This document shows positions 13,290-23,658 of a DNA stretch of 64,000 nucleotides, piece by piece (within the stretch, counting starts at the first letter, position 1; each line of letters begins with the position of its first letter). The notes below the pieces were generated by a model. That model saw nothing but the letters and a program-made list of their open reading frames with translations. It made no database searches and had not been told where the DNA came from. The DNA is from Drosophila pseudoobscura (Eukaryota; Arthropoda; Insecta; Diptera; Drosophilidae), in assembly GCF_009870125.1 (NCBI RefSeq), contig NC_046683.1, positions 55,009,869 through 55,073,868 of the forward strand. Direction: 5' to 3'. The position numbers and the translations under genes were made by a program.

Positions 13290-16200
13290 ACGAGGTCCTG
13301 CATGGCAGCCACTGTTGCCCCCGGGGGCAATGTCAAAGTCACTGCCAGAAGGGGCATGCACCCCAGCAGCACACACACACCCCCACAAGGGGGCAGTATG
13401 GGACGGCAATGGAAAGGCTGCGGAATACCCTTTCGTAACCATTTCCCGTGAAATTTGTACCCACTCGTGTGTTGAGCGCAACTTTAATTCCGTTTCGGCT
13501 TCAAGGTCCTTGGACTGCGCTCAGAAATTAAAGCTGAGAATTTTGAATGAAAAGAAGGGGAAATGTTGAAGTTTTGGCCGAGGGCTGGAGTGGAAATTCA
13601 TTGAAATTCATAGAAACTCGAAGACTATCTGCAGGGCAGAGCTGTTTCATAGCAAAAGAAGAGCCAGGGCATGGCAAAGGGAGACGCAAGAGCTTCCAGA
13701 AGACTCTGAAGAAGGTGGACCCCAAGAAGGGGGAGATCTTAGAAGAAGGAGATCCTAGAAGGAGGAGATCCTAGAAGAGGGAGATCATAGAGGAAGGAGA
13801 CCCTAGAAGAAGAAGATCCTAGAAGAGAGAGATCGTAGAAGAAGGAGGTCTTAGAAGAAGGAGATCCTAGAGGAAGGAGATCCTAGAAAAACGAGATAGT
13901 AGAAGAAGGAGATCCTAGAAGGGGGAGATCTTAGCAGAAGGAGATACCAGAATGGTTAGATCCTAGAAGGAGGAGATCATAGATGAAGGAGATCCTGGAA
14001 GAAGGAGATCCTAGAAGAAAGAGATTCTAGAAGGAGCTCTTAGAAGAAGGAGATCCAGGAGGAAGGAGAGTGAGGGTGAAATTAAGAGCCCAGAAGGATA
14101 TCATAGAAGATGAATATCCTAGAAGAAGGAGACTGAGATAAAGGAGATCATAGAGGAAGGAGATCTTAGAAAAAGGCGATCCTAAAGGAAGGAGATCCCA
14201 GAAAACGGAGATCCCAGAAGTAGGAGATCCCAGAAGGGGTAGATCATAGTGGAAGGAGACCCTAGAAGAAGAATAACCTAGAAGAAGAATAACCTAGAGG
14301 AAGGAGATCCAGGAGGAAGGAGAGTGAGGCTGAGATAAAGGAGATCCCAGAAAACGGAGATCCCAGAAGTAGGAGATCTCCGAAGAGTGAGATCCTAGTA
14401 GAAAGAGCGTCAGAAGAGGAAAAAGCAGCCTCTTATCAGATAGATTCGAAAGCAAAAGAGTCAAACGAAGAAGTTGCTCCGAGAGGAATGAGGAAAACCA
14501 TCTCAAAGACACTAAGTAGAACCCAAGAAAGTCCCTCTCGGTCGCTCTTGGTTGTTGCTGCCACGCAAATCTCGTCGCCGAAGTCCCCTTTCCAGAACCC
14601 TCCGGCGCGACCATCAATCATCTTCTCCCAAGGGTGCAGGCGCCACCCACCACCGCCGCCGCCGCCCACTTTGGCGGCACGATGACAACAATGTGGAACA
14701 AATCGTTCAGAAATCGATTAGCAATCGAGAGGGGTAGGGAGGGGGGAGGTGGCACGGAGGAAGCGCTTCAATTTTGATTTGGACATGTAATTTTGTTTTT
14801 GTTGTTGTTGTTGTTGTTGGACGATTAACCGAAAAGGCAACAAAACACAAAGCAGATTTGTCAAGGGGCAAGGTCAAGGGCAACAACAACAGGAATTTAA
14901 TGAACGAGAAATCAATTTAATTGACAAGCAATTTCCTTCAAGTAATTTCGAAATGTCCAAAATGTCCAAAATGTCCACTCGAATGTCTGTTGCATCCATA
15001 AAAAAAGGAAATTTGGCAATGGAATTTATGGCACTGCCGCAGAAGGTCGTAAAAGGGAGGGGCGGGGAGGGGCGAGGGGGCAACAGAGGCAAAAAACTTC
15101 ATTAAGGATTCGGCGGGTGGCAAAGCTGGCCTGGATAACTCTACAAATCCATGAATCCCGTGAATCCTTGGAGCTAATAAATCCCCCCCCCCTCCCCCCT
15201 CTGGTCATTTATTCATTCATTCACTTTTTCGGGGGGCGGGGTGGGAATGTTGCACCGTTGTGCCTGCCGCCTCCTGCAATGCCTTTAGTTTTAATTAGAG
15301 ATCCAATGTCTGTGCCCCGCAATGTTAATGGCCACAAAGTGGCTTGCCACAGCATTCCCCCGCCCCCCATTGAATGGGGTTTCTATATAATTAAGGGATG
15401 CCAGCAAAGGGGGGGTGGTGGGGGGGGTTGATGTCGTATTTCTCTCTGCGGTTCTGGCAGCAACAATTAGATGTGTATCCAACACTTGGTCGACGACGAG
15501 AACGAGAACGAGGACGTGGGATTTACTCTGTTCGTGTCAAAGACGTGCCAAATTGCCAGCGACAGATCCCCTGGTGGACGGGGGGGTGCCACTTGACGCT
15601 GTCACGCCGCCCCAGACCCAGACCCAGACAGACCTGCCACACAGCCTCCTGCGAGTCAAGCGCCACTCAAACGGCACAAACGGCACGAAGTCAAAGTCAA
15701 AGTCAAAGGAGTCCCGAATGTCAGAGGGGTCAGGTGCAACCCGTTCTCCATCGAATCGATGGCTGACGTGATGTGATGGCTTGCGGAGGAGCCATCAAAG
15801 GCCATGAAGGCCTCTCTGCCGCACAACAAACGAGAGCAGAAAAAACCGCAAGAAAACACGCACAAAACGAGCAATTAACATAAATAATAAAGAACAGTCG
15901 ATGGCGGCAGACGAGACGACCCTTTGTTGCAGAAAAGAAAGAAACCCCAAAAAAAAAAACCCCCGAAAAATGTGAAAAATGTGAAATTTGTTTCATTTTC
16001 CAAATGCTTCTCGCTGGCTTTCGCCCACCCCCAGACGCACTCCCATGGATACACACCACTACACACGCGTGTGTGCACACATACTGGCTTATGGAACACA
16101 TCCCACGCGCCTCCAGAAGCGCCTCCTCGCGCTGTGCCGGGATCCACTGGATCCACTGGAACAGGGCCTGCCAAACACACACATTTCCATGGGCTTTTGT

Positions 16201-19200
16201 CCAGAAGATATTCTCGAAATGGCAAAATTGATTGAAGGCTCAGTAATTCCATCGAATGGCATAGAAATGCATTAACTTTGCTGTGAAAACCAATTAAAAT
16301 GAGCAAACATTAAGAAGCCCTGCAGGGATTCGAGGACGGGGCACTGCTGGGAGGTCCTGCAGTGGCATAGCACCCACATGTGCAAATAGTTGGGTGTCGC
16401 ACTGGATACAGGGCCCTTCTTCAAAGCCCCCTGCAGCCCCCGTGGTCCAGCGCTCGGCTGTGGCTAAAAAGCTGGCAAGATGGCGCTGAAAAGTGCTCAG
16501 CAGCAAGTCCACATTTGGTGGAAATATATGGAAATATGCACTCCATAAAATGGGAGCCCAGTCAACAATTTACAAGGTTAATTCCCTTCCCAATGGCACC
16601 GCATTGGGATCATTCCCTGCCTGCAATGCGAGTCCCAACCGAGATGAAACTTTCTCCGAAATGTCGGTTGGAAAGGCAGAGCCCAAATAGGGCTACACTA
16701 CTTCTGCTTTGAGCTGGACAGTGGCAGAACTATTTACAAACAAACAACTATTACTTTCAGTTCGTTTCACTAGAGAGCTTTTCCCAGAACACTATTTACA
16801 TAATCCTCCTCCAACCACAGATACTTTTCTATATCTAATCGTATCTCATCAACCAGATGCTTATCTGTTTTCATTCCCCATCTTAGAGTCGGTCTATACT
16901 TACATATAAAGGGCTCTTAAGTCTGCGATTCGGTTTAAAGGTTTAGGCCAAAGTCATCGGGCATAGGGCAAGCCATCAAAATCTTTGGGAAGTGCATACT
17001 CGTACAGCTAGCAGCTCTATTTTTCGATACTTCGGTATATTCAATCCGCAAACTAATCTAATCTCCGCCTAATCCACGGAGCCAACTATTTTTGATCGGG
17101 TTTACGACCAGAGCCCGCCAGTTCCAGTTCTTTCGAGGCATCAAACCATAGGTACATATATTCCAACTTCCAAATTAACATCCTAGAGGCAGCTGTTTCA
17201 TTCGCGAATCTAAGCATTTATGCACTGCTATATCGGAAAAGTCTATGGCATCCATCACAATTCAAGTGCAGTGTTGGTAAACGCGTTTGAAGCATGATGC
17301 TGGCTATCGCAACGCTTCAAATATAATCGGTTCACAACCTATCGATAATGGCCTCAACAGCTGTTTGAAAAATCCAAACGTTAAGAGCGGAATATAACCA
17401 CAAAACTTTTCCCAGTTCTCTATTTGGAGTATAAAGAAAAACTCCAGAATCCTACCCGAGGCAGAAAAAAAAGCTCGCATGGAGAACTACCATTTAGGCT
17501 GGTAATGGAGATGACTGGAAGGGGCAGTGCCTGGGGGAGTGGACGGGTTAGACGTCGATAAACTGCACAGAAAGTACAGTACACTCGTAGTCACATCGAA
17601 TGGGAGCGAATAGCTTCCCTAAAACCGTTTTATTCGCTCTTTTTCTTCTGCTTCGATATGTGGGCTATCGATAGAGGCCAGAAGCAATGTATAAAATGGA
17701 GCGTGAAGCATGAATCTATGCTTAAACGGCACTACCCCATCAAATCCATCACTGAGCAGGTTGTGCCATGTTTGGGTTCATTATTATTACCATCAAACAT
17801 CAAATAATGCCGACAGAACTCGGAACTTTCGCCCATCGGTTCAGGCTTTGGTTCATAATTTCTTTGGTCTGTGATTCCACTTTTTTGTACTCCTTTTTCA
17901 TTATGAGCCTGGTTTTTGTGTTCATGAGATCGTCTATGCTGGTAATGCCGTTCAGTCTTTGTGTGCCAGTGTGCCCATATGTTCCCCGATTAACAATACT
18001 TAAATATATCGAATAGTAATAGTCGTGCCTGTCACAGGGCTCTTTTTTTCCATCGAATTGGAATTAAATCGGGAAAATTGTGCAATTAAAGTAGGCCCAT
18101 AATATACGTTTAGTTTGTTGGCAGTACAGATCCCCAGTTTACTGCAAAACTCTCGACAGTTCGGAGCTAAAAAAAAATTTAAAAAAAAAATAATTTTAAA
18201 AAACAAAACTAAAACTCGAGAAAAATGAAATATTTTCAACAGGACTTGCAACGGCCGAAGAACTTGGCCACATTTCGCATTCTGATACTGGGCGATCCAG
18301 GTGAGACTCTATGGGCGGTTACCGACTCCTTAATACACGTGGAAAAACGTCCCTGCAGGTGTGGGAAAGACTTGCTTGAGCAACTTGCTGGCCAACAGCC
18401 CGATGACGCCCACACGCTCCTCCCGGACCGTGTCCGACAGCGAGTGGACCGTGCAGGTGCGTCTGCACGACTACAACCCCATCTGGGGCACGGAGGGGCC
18501 AGAGGAGCTCGAGGAGCCGCCAGACGCCTCTGGTGCGGTGCACTTCGTCGAGTTCTACGATATGAACAGAGCGGCGAACGAGTGTCGCGGCGCCAGAAAG
18601 CACTTGTACAGGAAGATGGACGGCATCGTGTTGGTCTACAACTTGCAGGACATGGAGACGCAGGACAACCTGCACGACTGGATGTACGGGCCCCTGGTGG
18701 AGATAAGCCAGCAGCGCAAGCACAAGCGATTGCTGAGCAGCCACCATGTGCCCATTCTGGTCGTGGGCACCATGCTCGATCGGCTGGCCGAGGGCCCGCC
18801 CAATCGCCGCGGCGGCATCGCCCACCAACTGGGGGCCGAGGAGGTACTGATCAATTGCCTGGACCCACACGCCTTGGCCAAAGGCACCCGCAATCTCGCC
18901 AAAGTGTCGCACTTCCTGAACAGCTCCGTCGACTGGATGCGCGAGCCCGAATGAATATTTTACACATCGCATATCCTACATCCTACATCCTACATCCTAT
19001 ATCTGTGTTCATTGGCCATAATATAGATGTTTAGTTGATTATATATGGGGGATATTTCTGGTTGTGGGCTCAGGACCTTCATCGATGGGCCCGCGACTCG
19101 GTAAATGTGGAAAATGTTTAATTTTCCAAATGGGTCTCACGCTTTCACTCCTTTTGCTCTGTGCGTACGAGGGGGAGCGGGGGGTATTCCCTGAGCAATA

Positions 19201-22200
19201 AAACAATAAAATACATTTTCCACCATCCTCGTCGCCGTTTGACGTGTGTGTCCGCCGTTGGGAGGCTGTTGCAAGTGTCAGAGGAGCCGGCCCGAAGGTT
19301 GCAAGGTGACACAAAAGGCCTACGTGAGTCATGGGCGACATTGAAACAACTTTTGACAGCCACCAAAATGCACGGCATACGGGTTACGGGGCACGGGGCA
19401 CGTGGGGCACAAACCCTCGTCTCGTTTCGTTTTGTGTCGTGTTGGGTTTTTTTTATGGCGGGGGGGGGGGGGGGGGGGGGGGGGGGGCGGGGGGGGGCAC
19501 ACAACTCTTTGGGAATTTACAACTCCATTCATCAAATTCACAAGAAAACTTCTGACGTTGCAAGAAGCACAAAACATTCCCGTGTTTTTGCCAATAGCTT
19601 CTGCTTCTCCTCCTGCCAGGACTCTCCCTCTCTCCCCCCCTCTCTGTACCTCTAAGAATGTGTCTTGGCCTCGTCTAATTTATTGCCTTTGATAATCCAT
19701 GTTGATGAATGGCGGGCGAGGGCAACGACAATGGCGACAACAGCAAATGAAGTCCTGGAATCCTGCCTGGGGGTTGGGGATGGCCAGGACTAAAAGTTAT
19801 TGGCCCAAGGAATCAAGCAAAGTCAGGGCAAGGCCTTAGAGGGCTGGTCGAGGCTTTGGATACACTTTTTCGAGCAGAAAATACTCGAAAAAATAGATCT
19901 AAAATGGGAAAAATGGGAAAAGAGAGTGTCGTAGGCATTGAAGCCACGAATGGAATGGAAATTCCCAACAAGCAGCAAACATAAACATAGATTCTCATAG
20001 TTTGGGGCCCTGTCGCTGCCCAAACAATGGAGGAGGCCGCTTCTGTTCTCCCCTCTTTAGTTTATTGAGTCCCCCACCCCACCCAGAGCTGGCGGGGCAC
20101 CTGGCCATGGGACCTGCAGTTTGGGTAGTTTTTCGATTTTACAATGGAATGGAAGTTTTTCTGGTTTGAATTTCTCCATAAACCTGTCTGTCACTCGTTT
20201 TGGGGGGACTTGGAGACTTGGGGACTTTCGTTTAGCTTTTCTGGTTTTCTCTGGAATTAAGAGTGAAAGGAGGGGAAAGCAATAAACAATTTTACCAATG
20301 TCCTGACAGGAGACACGGAGAGCACAGGAGACCCAAGACACACAAGAGACACGGGACAGGGGACACGGGGCACGGGACGCACCTGCAGCAGCCAGGACAC
20401 ACCTGTCACTCACTCACTCAGTCTCGGAGAGTGTGACTGCCGCCACATTGGGGGGGGGGCGGTGGCAAGTTTATTAAACATTTTTGCGGCTCATGCCCCA
20501 AAGTTAAATGCAGAATCGCAGGAGGCTGCCGCTGCCGCTGCCCTGCGCTCTGCTGTAACATGTGGCAGGGCTTTGGCCTTGGATTTTCATAATAAATTTG
20601 ATGCTAAGTCTAATTTGTGCATGCAACAGAGGCGGCAGCAGCAGAAGTCGTGCTGGAAGATGCAACACAGCCAGCCATACGGCCACGGGGCTGCGGGGGC
20701 GGGAGCGGGGGCGGGCTTGTGGCAACAGCAGCCGGAAAGCACACAAAAAACAAAGGAAAACGTACGAGCTTGGATTTGGCTGTGGCTCTGCAGGGCCAAA
20801 GGGCAAAGGCCCAAAATTAAAGCGTCGACAGCACCTGCATTTAAGCATTCAAATATTTTTAGCAAGAAATATCAATATTTTGTGAAGCAATTTTCGGTAT
20901 TATTAGAGTTTATCAGTATTTTTTGGCAGTGGTATTTTTTTTTAATTTGCTTTTTTTTATTTAAATATTTTCTATATTATTATTTGGAATTTTCTGAGTA
21001 TTTTCCATAAATTTTTCCATTGTTCTTTAATTTGTGGTATTTTTCTGTAATTTTTTTTGCTAGCTCTAAGTCTGGGATTTTCTTAAATTTTGCCTAGAAT
21101 TTGTAGTAGTATTTTAAAGTATTTTTGAGTATTTTTTTAAGTTTTTTCCATTTTTACAATTTTATTTGTAGTATTTTTTAGCAGTAGTATTTAAAACAAA
21201 ATTTTGTATAATTAAATTATTTCAATATAATTATTTGGAATTTTTTTGGGTATTTTAAAAAAAAATTTCCATTATTTTTTAATTTGCGGCATTTTTTTAG
21301 CTCTCGGTATGGTATTTTCTTATATTTTGCCTAGAATTTATAGTAGTATTTTTGAGTATATTTTTTAGTATTAATACTTAAATGGGTGCTTCAGTATTTT
21401 TTGTTTTGCCTAACGTCTATTAGGGCCATTTCTGTGCACTTTTTGACGCTCACACATTCTTTGGGTAGCCCGAAAAACTTTTGAGCCGCAGCTTGGGGCT
21501 GCCTGGTGTTTGTCCCCCTCTGCCGGTATGCCACTTGCTCCCCCACTGTTTTCTCGCCGGGTTTTTTGTGGCCTCAGAGAGGACGAGAGACGACAAACTA
21601 AACAAAGGCTGGCAGGCAGGCAGGCAGGCTGGCAGGCAGCAAAGCCAGTAAAATGTTTATCCCCAACGTAGGCGGATAGCCGCCTACAGCCGTCTCCATT
21701 GTGGGAGTACGAATAAGCCAGAGCCTTGGGGTTCAGCCACTTTATTGCCTGTCCACTGCCGGGCCTCCTCCTGACGCTCTCCCATGGCTGCCTTCTGCTA
21801 CGGAAATGAGGGATTTTTTGGATGGTTTTATTGCTGGGATCTGAGGCCAAAAGTTGGGGCTAACTGGAGCATAATAACTCGAATATAATTTGGATTACAC
21901 GTTCCCCCTACTTTCCCTTTCTTTGCAGCTACAAGAACATGCACGGCTATGTCTCCCTGGTGGTCTGCATCCTGGGAACGATAGCGAACACTCTCAACAT
22001 CATTGTGCTCACCCGCAAGGAGATGCGCTCCCCGACGAACGCCATACTCACGGGCCTGGCGGTGGCCGATCTGGCGGTGATGCTCGAGTACATACCCTAC
22101 ACGATCCACGACTACATCCTGACCGACAGCCTGCCGCGGGAGCAGAAGCTGAGCTACGGCTGGGCCTGCTTCATCAACTTCCACTCGATCTTTGCCCAGG

Positions 22201-23418
22201 TGCTGCACACGATCTCCATTTGGCTGACGGTCACGCTGGCGGTGTGGCGCTACATAGCCGTGGGCTATCCGCAGAAGAATCGCGTGTGGTGCGGCATGCG
22301 GACGACCATCATCACGATCTTCACGGCGTACGTGGTGTGTGTTCTGGTCGTCTCCCCGTCGCTGTACCTCATCACGGCCATAACCGAGTGGATGGACCAG
22401 TTGGACGCGATGGGAAAGGTCATCAACTCGATACCCATGACGCAGTACGTAATCGACTATCGGAACGAGATCGGAATGAGCGTCAAGGTGGCAGCACTGA
22501 ATGCCACTCCGCAGAGCCTGAATCTGAACGAAACCTTGTGGATGAATGTCACGGGCACCACCGAGACACCTGCCCCCCCTGTGGCACCTCCTGCGCCTGC
22601 CCCTGCCCCTGCCCCCGCTCCTTTGGTGGCACGAAACGTCACCGTCTACCGGCTCTACCACAGCGATCTGGCCCTGCACAATGCCTCCCTGCAGAACGCC
22701 ACCTTCCTGATCTACAGCGTGGTCATCAAGCTGATACCCTGCATTGCCCTGACGATTCTCTCAGTGCGCTTGATCCTGGCCCTCTTGGAGGCCAAGCAGC
22801 GCCGGAAGAAGCTCACCAGCAAGCCCCCCACCCCCGCCGTGGCGGCGGCCAGCAATGGAAACGGCACCGGCAAGCCGCTGGTGAACGGAAAGCCCTCGGA
22901 GCGGCCGCGCAAGAACAGCAAGCTCCTCGAGAAGGAGAAGCAGACGGATCGCACCACCCGCATGCTGCTGGCGGTGCTGCTGCTCTTTCTGATCACGGAA
23001 TTTCCCCAGGGTATCATGGGTCTGCTGAACGCCCTCCTGGGGGACGCCTTCTTTCTGCAGTGCTACCTGAGATTGAGTGAGTTCTTCGCCCCGACGACGG
23101 GGGCTCCTTCGCTAATAAATATTTCCGTTTGATTTGCCCACCTTTTTTCCAGGCGACTTGATGGACATTTTGGCCCTAATAAACTCCAGCATCAACTTCA
23201 TTCTCTACTGCTCGATGAGCAAGCAATTTCGTACGACATTTACCCTGCTTTTCCGCCCGAAATTCCTCGACAATTGGCTGCCAGTGGCCCAGGACGAGGT
23301 GGCCGCCACACGGGCGGAGCGTTCGGCTGTGGCTCCGGCGCTGCAGCAGCGGCAGATTGTGACTGCTGGCGGTGCCACCACCACCACCACGAGCACCACT
23401 CAAGTGACGAATCTGTAG
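13182..23418 (+). CDS. DmsR: Myosuppressin receptor (FMRFamide-like peptide GPCR), three coding exons
   Basis: Rhodopsin-type receptor for the neuropeptide myosuppressin, expected in the plasma membrane of neurons, gut and heart muscle. Coding exons are 13182-13249, 21929-23076 and 23153-23418 (493 residues); all junctions are GT..AG and in phase. Visible features are TM1 from GYVSLVVCILGTIAN, TM2 with LAVADLAV, TM3 ending in WRY instead of DRY (typical of myosuppressin and sex-peptide receptors), TM6 with FLITEFPQG, and TM7 with NSSINFILY in place of NPxxY. The second extracellular loop is long, carries about six N-glycosylation sequons and contains a Pro-Ala run. The third cytoplasmic loop is basic. 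The tail ends in TNL, a possible class I PDZ ligand. D. melanogaster has two paralogues (DmsR-1, DmsR-2); I cannot say which this matches. An AATAAA lies at 23911-23916. The 8.7 kb intron hosts another gene. Confidence 0.93.
13250..17330 (+). other. Large first intron of DmsR, 5' part
   Basis: Intronic DNA after the donor at 13250. Four copies of a 9-bp GACGACAGC-like unit follow directly (13253-13291), then the 16-bp minisatellite (listed separately), a GTT repeat (14802-14820), several C- and G-rich tracts, and unique DNA with no exon that I can support. Confidence 0.6.
13733..14413. repeat. 16-bp GATC-containing minisatellite
   Basis: About 40 head-to-tail degenerate copies of a 16-bp unit close to GATCCTAGAAGAAGGA, counted by eye from consecutive GATC-type starts. 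The first half is nearly perfectly in register; the second half shows insertions, and short blocks recur (for example around 14040-14085 and 14305-14340), suggesting local re-duplication. The strand is almost purely purine apart from the CCT core. It lies in the DmsR intron. Confidence 0.9.
17340..17347. promoter_or_regulatory. DRE box (TATCGATA)
   Basis: Exact palindromic TATCGATA, the binding site of the Drosophila DREF factor. It lies about 0.9 kb upstream of the nested GTPase start codon and is one of two copies in this intron segment. Confidence 0.5.
17666..17696 (+). promoter_or_regulatory. DRE box plus TATA box of a putative internal promoter
   Basis: Exact TATCGATA at 17666-17673 is followed 16 bases later by TATAAAA at 17690-17696. 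Together they suggest transcription starting near 17720-17740 inside the DmsR intron, feeding either a small hydrophobic ORF (17768-18016) or the RABL3-like gene (ATG 18225). The start site is inferred from typical TATA spacing. Confidence 0.45.
17768..18016 (+). CDS. Possible small membrane-protein ORF (82 aa)
   Basis: ATG-initiated ORF about 75 bases downstream of a TATA box. The product is rich in Phe, Ile, Leu, Val and Met, with two plausible membrane segments around residues 24-55 and 58-75. I do not recognise it. Codon use is not strongly biased and the ORF is short, so it may be leader sequence of the RABL3-like transcript instead. Listed only because of the promoter signals in front of it. 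Confidence 0.2.
   Translation: MFGFIIITIKHQIMPTELGTFAHRFRLWFIISLVCDSTFLYSFFIMSLVFVFMRSSMLVMPFSLCVPVCPYVPRLTILKYIE
18225..18954 (+). CDS. RABL3-like small GTPase nested in the DmsR intron
   Basis: Two exons, 18225-18300 and 18359-18954, with a 58-bp GT..AG intron that splits a Gly codon of the P-loop; 223 residues. The spliced protein has a perfect Walker A motif GDPGVGKT (residues 23-30), which supports both intron and start. Downstream, WTVQVRLHDY, DGIVLVYNLQD and HVPILVVGTMLD match the Rab-like protein 3 family, which lacks C-terminal prenylation cysteines; none is present here. G3 is degenerate (FYDMNRA, no DxxG) and G4 reads GTMLD without the usual lysine, so hydrolysis or guanine specificity may be altered. 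It may be a divergent paralogue, not the canonical RABL3. It lies on the same strand as its host gene. AATAAA at 19198-19203 is a likely poly(A) signal. Confidence 0.85.
19460..19497. repeat. Poly-G tract
   Basis: Guanines interrupted only by one C at 19488. Such runs could form G-quadruplexes and are prone to length error in sequencing. Confidence 0.9.
20870..21400. repeat. AT-rich GTATTTTT-type degenerate array
   Basis: Repeated variants of TTTGAGTATTTTTTA and AGTAGTATTTT, including a longer unit (TTTCTTA-AATTTTGCCTAGAATTT-type) that recurs at about 21075-21130 and 21310-21365. This is the reverse-complement flavour of the AAAATAC arrays at 1.6 and 28.7 kb. Confidence 0.6.
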
Positions 23419-23658
23419 CATAGAAATCCCAGCAGAATGTTGGGGCGTCTCTTGAGCCTGCTGAAGCGGAGGCGGGACGCGGCCGAGGGGGGTTCGCGCG
23501 CAGACAGGGAAGCGCCAGCCGGCAGAGGATCCCTGGGCGGCTCCGAGGCAGAGGCCATGGCCCTGCAGTTCCACGCAATTGTCGTGGTGGTGGACAAGGC
23601 CAGCGGCGCCACGGATCATCACTTGTGCCCCGCTGACGAGGCGCCAGCCATGGCGTAG
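23419..23658 (+). CDS. DmsR: Candidate stop-codon readthrough extension of DmsR
   Basis: The receptor ORF stops with TAG at 23416-23418 followed by C, one of the leakier contexts known from Drosophila readthrough work. The same frame then stays open for 79 codons to a TAG at 23656-23658. Codon choice looks like real fly coding DNA: by hand count about three quarters of third positions are G or C, with many CTG, GCC, GGC and GAC codons. The predicted tail starts with a basic stretch (LLSLLKRRRD) and would replace the exposed TNL C-terminus. An alternative is a separate 73-aa downstream cistron from the ATG at 23437, or the residue of an alternatively spliced terminal exon. Confidence 0.45.
   Translation, partial: HRNPSRMLGRLLSLLKRRRDAAEGGSRADREAPAGRGSLGGSEAEAMALQFHAIVVVVDKASGATDHHLCPADEAPAMA

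Larger units (their letters stand above)
18955..21928 (+). other. DmsR intron, 3' part
   Basis: No exon supported. It contains the 3' UTR of the nested GTPase gene (to about 19220), a 38-base G run broken by one C (19460-19497), a GTATTTTT-type AT-rich block (about 20870-21400, reverse complement of arrays elsewhere), a GGCA tandem run (21608-21650), and the DmsR acceptor TTTGCAG ending at 21928. Confidence 0.6.

Noticed and set aside
12960..13481. 173-codon - strand frame with Cys/Leu runs
   Set aside because: It is the antisense of the CAG/CAA repeat and the first DmsR exon.
18319..18972. 217-codon - strand frame
   Set aside because: Antisense shadow of the RABL3-like gene, whose P-loop, intron phase and codon use fix the + strand.
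21828..22679. 283-codon - strand and a 396-codon alternative + frame over the receptor
   Set aside because: Shadows of DmsR caused by GC-rich third positions; the receptor frame has seven membrane segments and family motifs.
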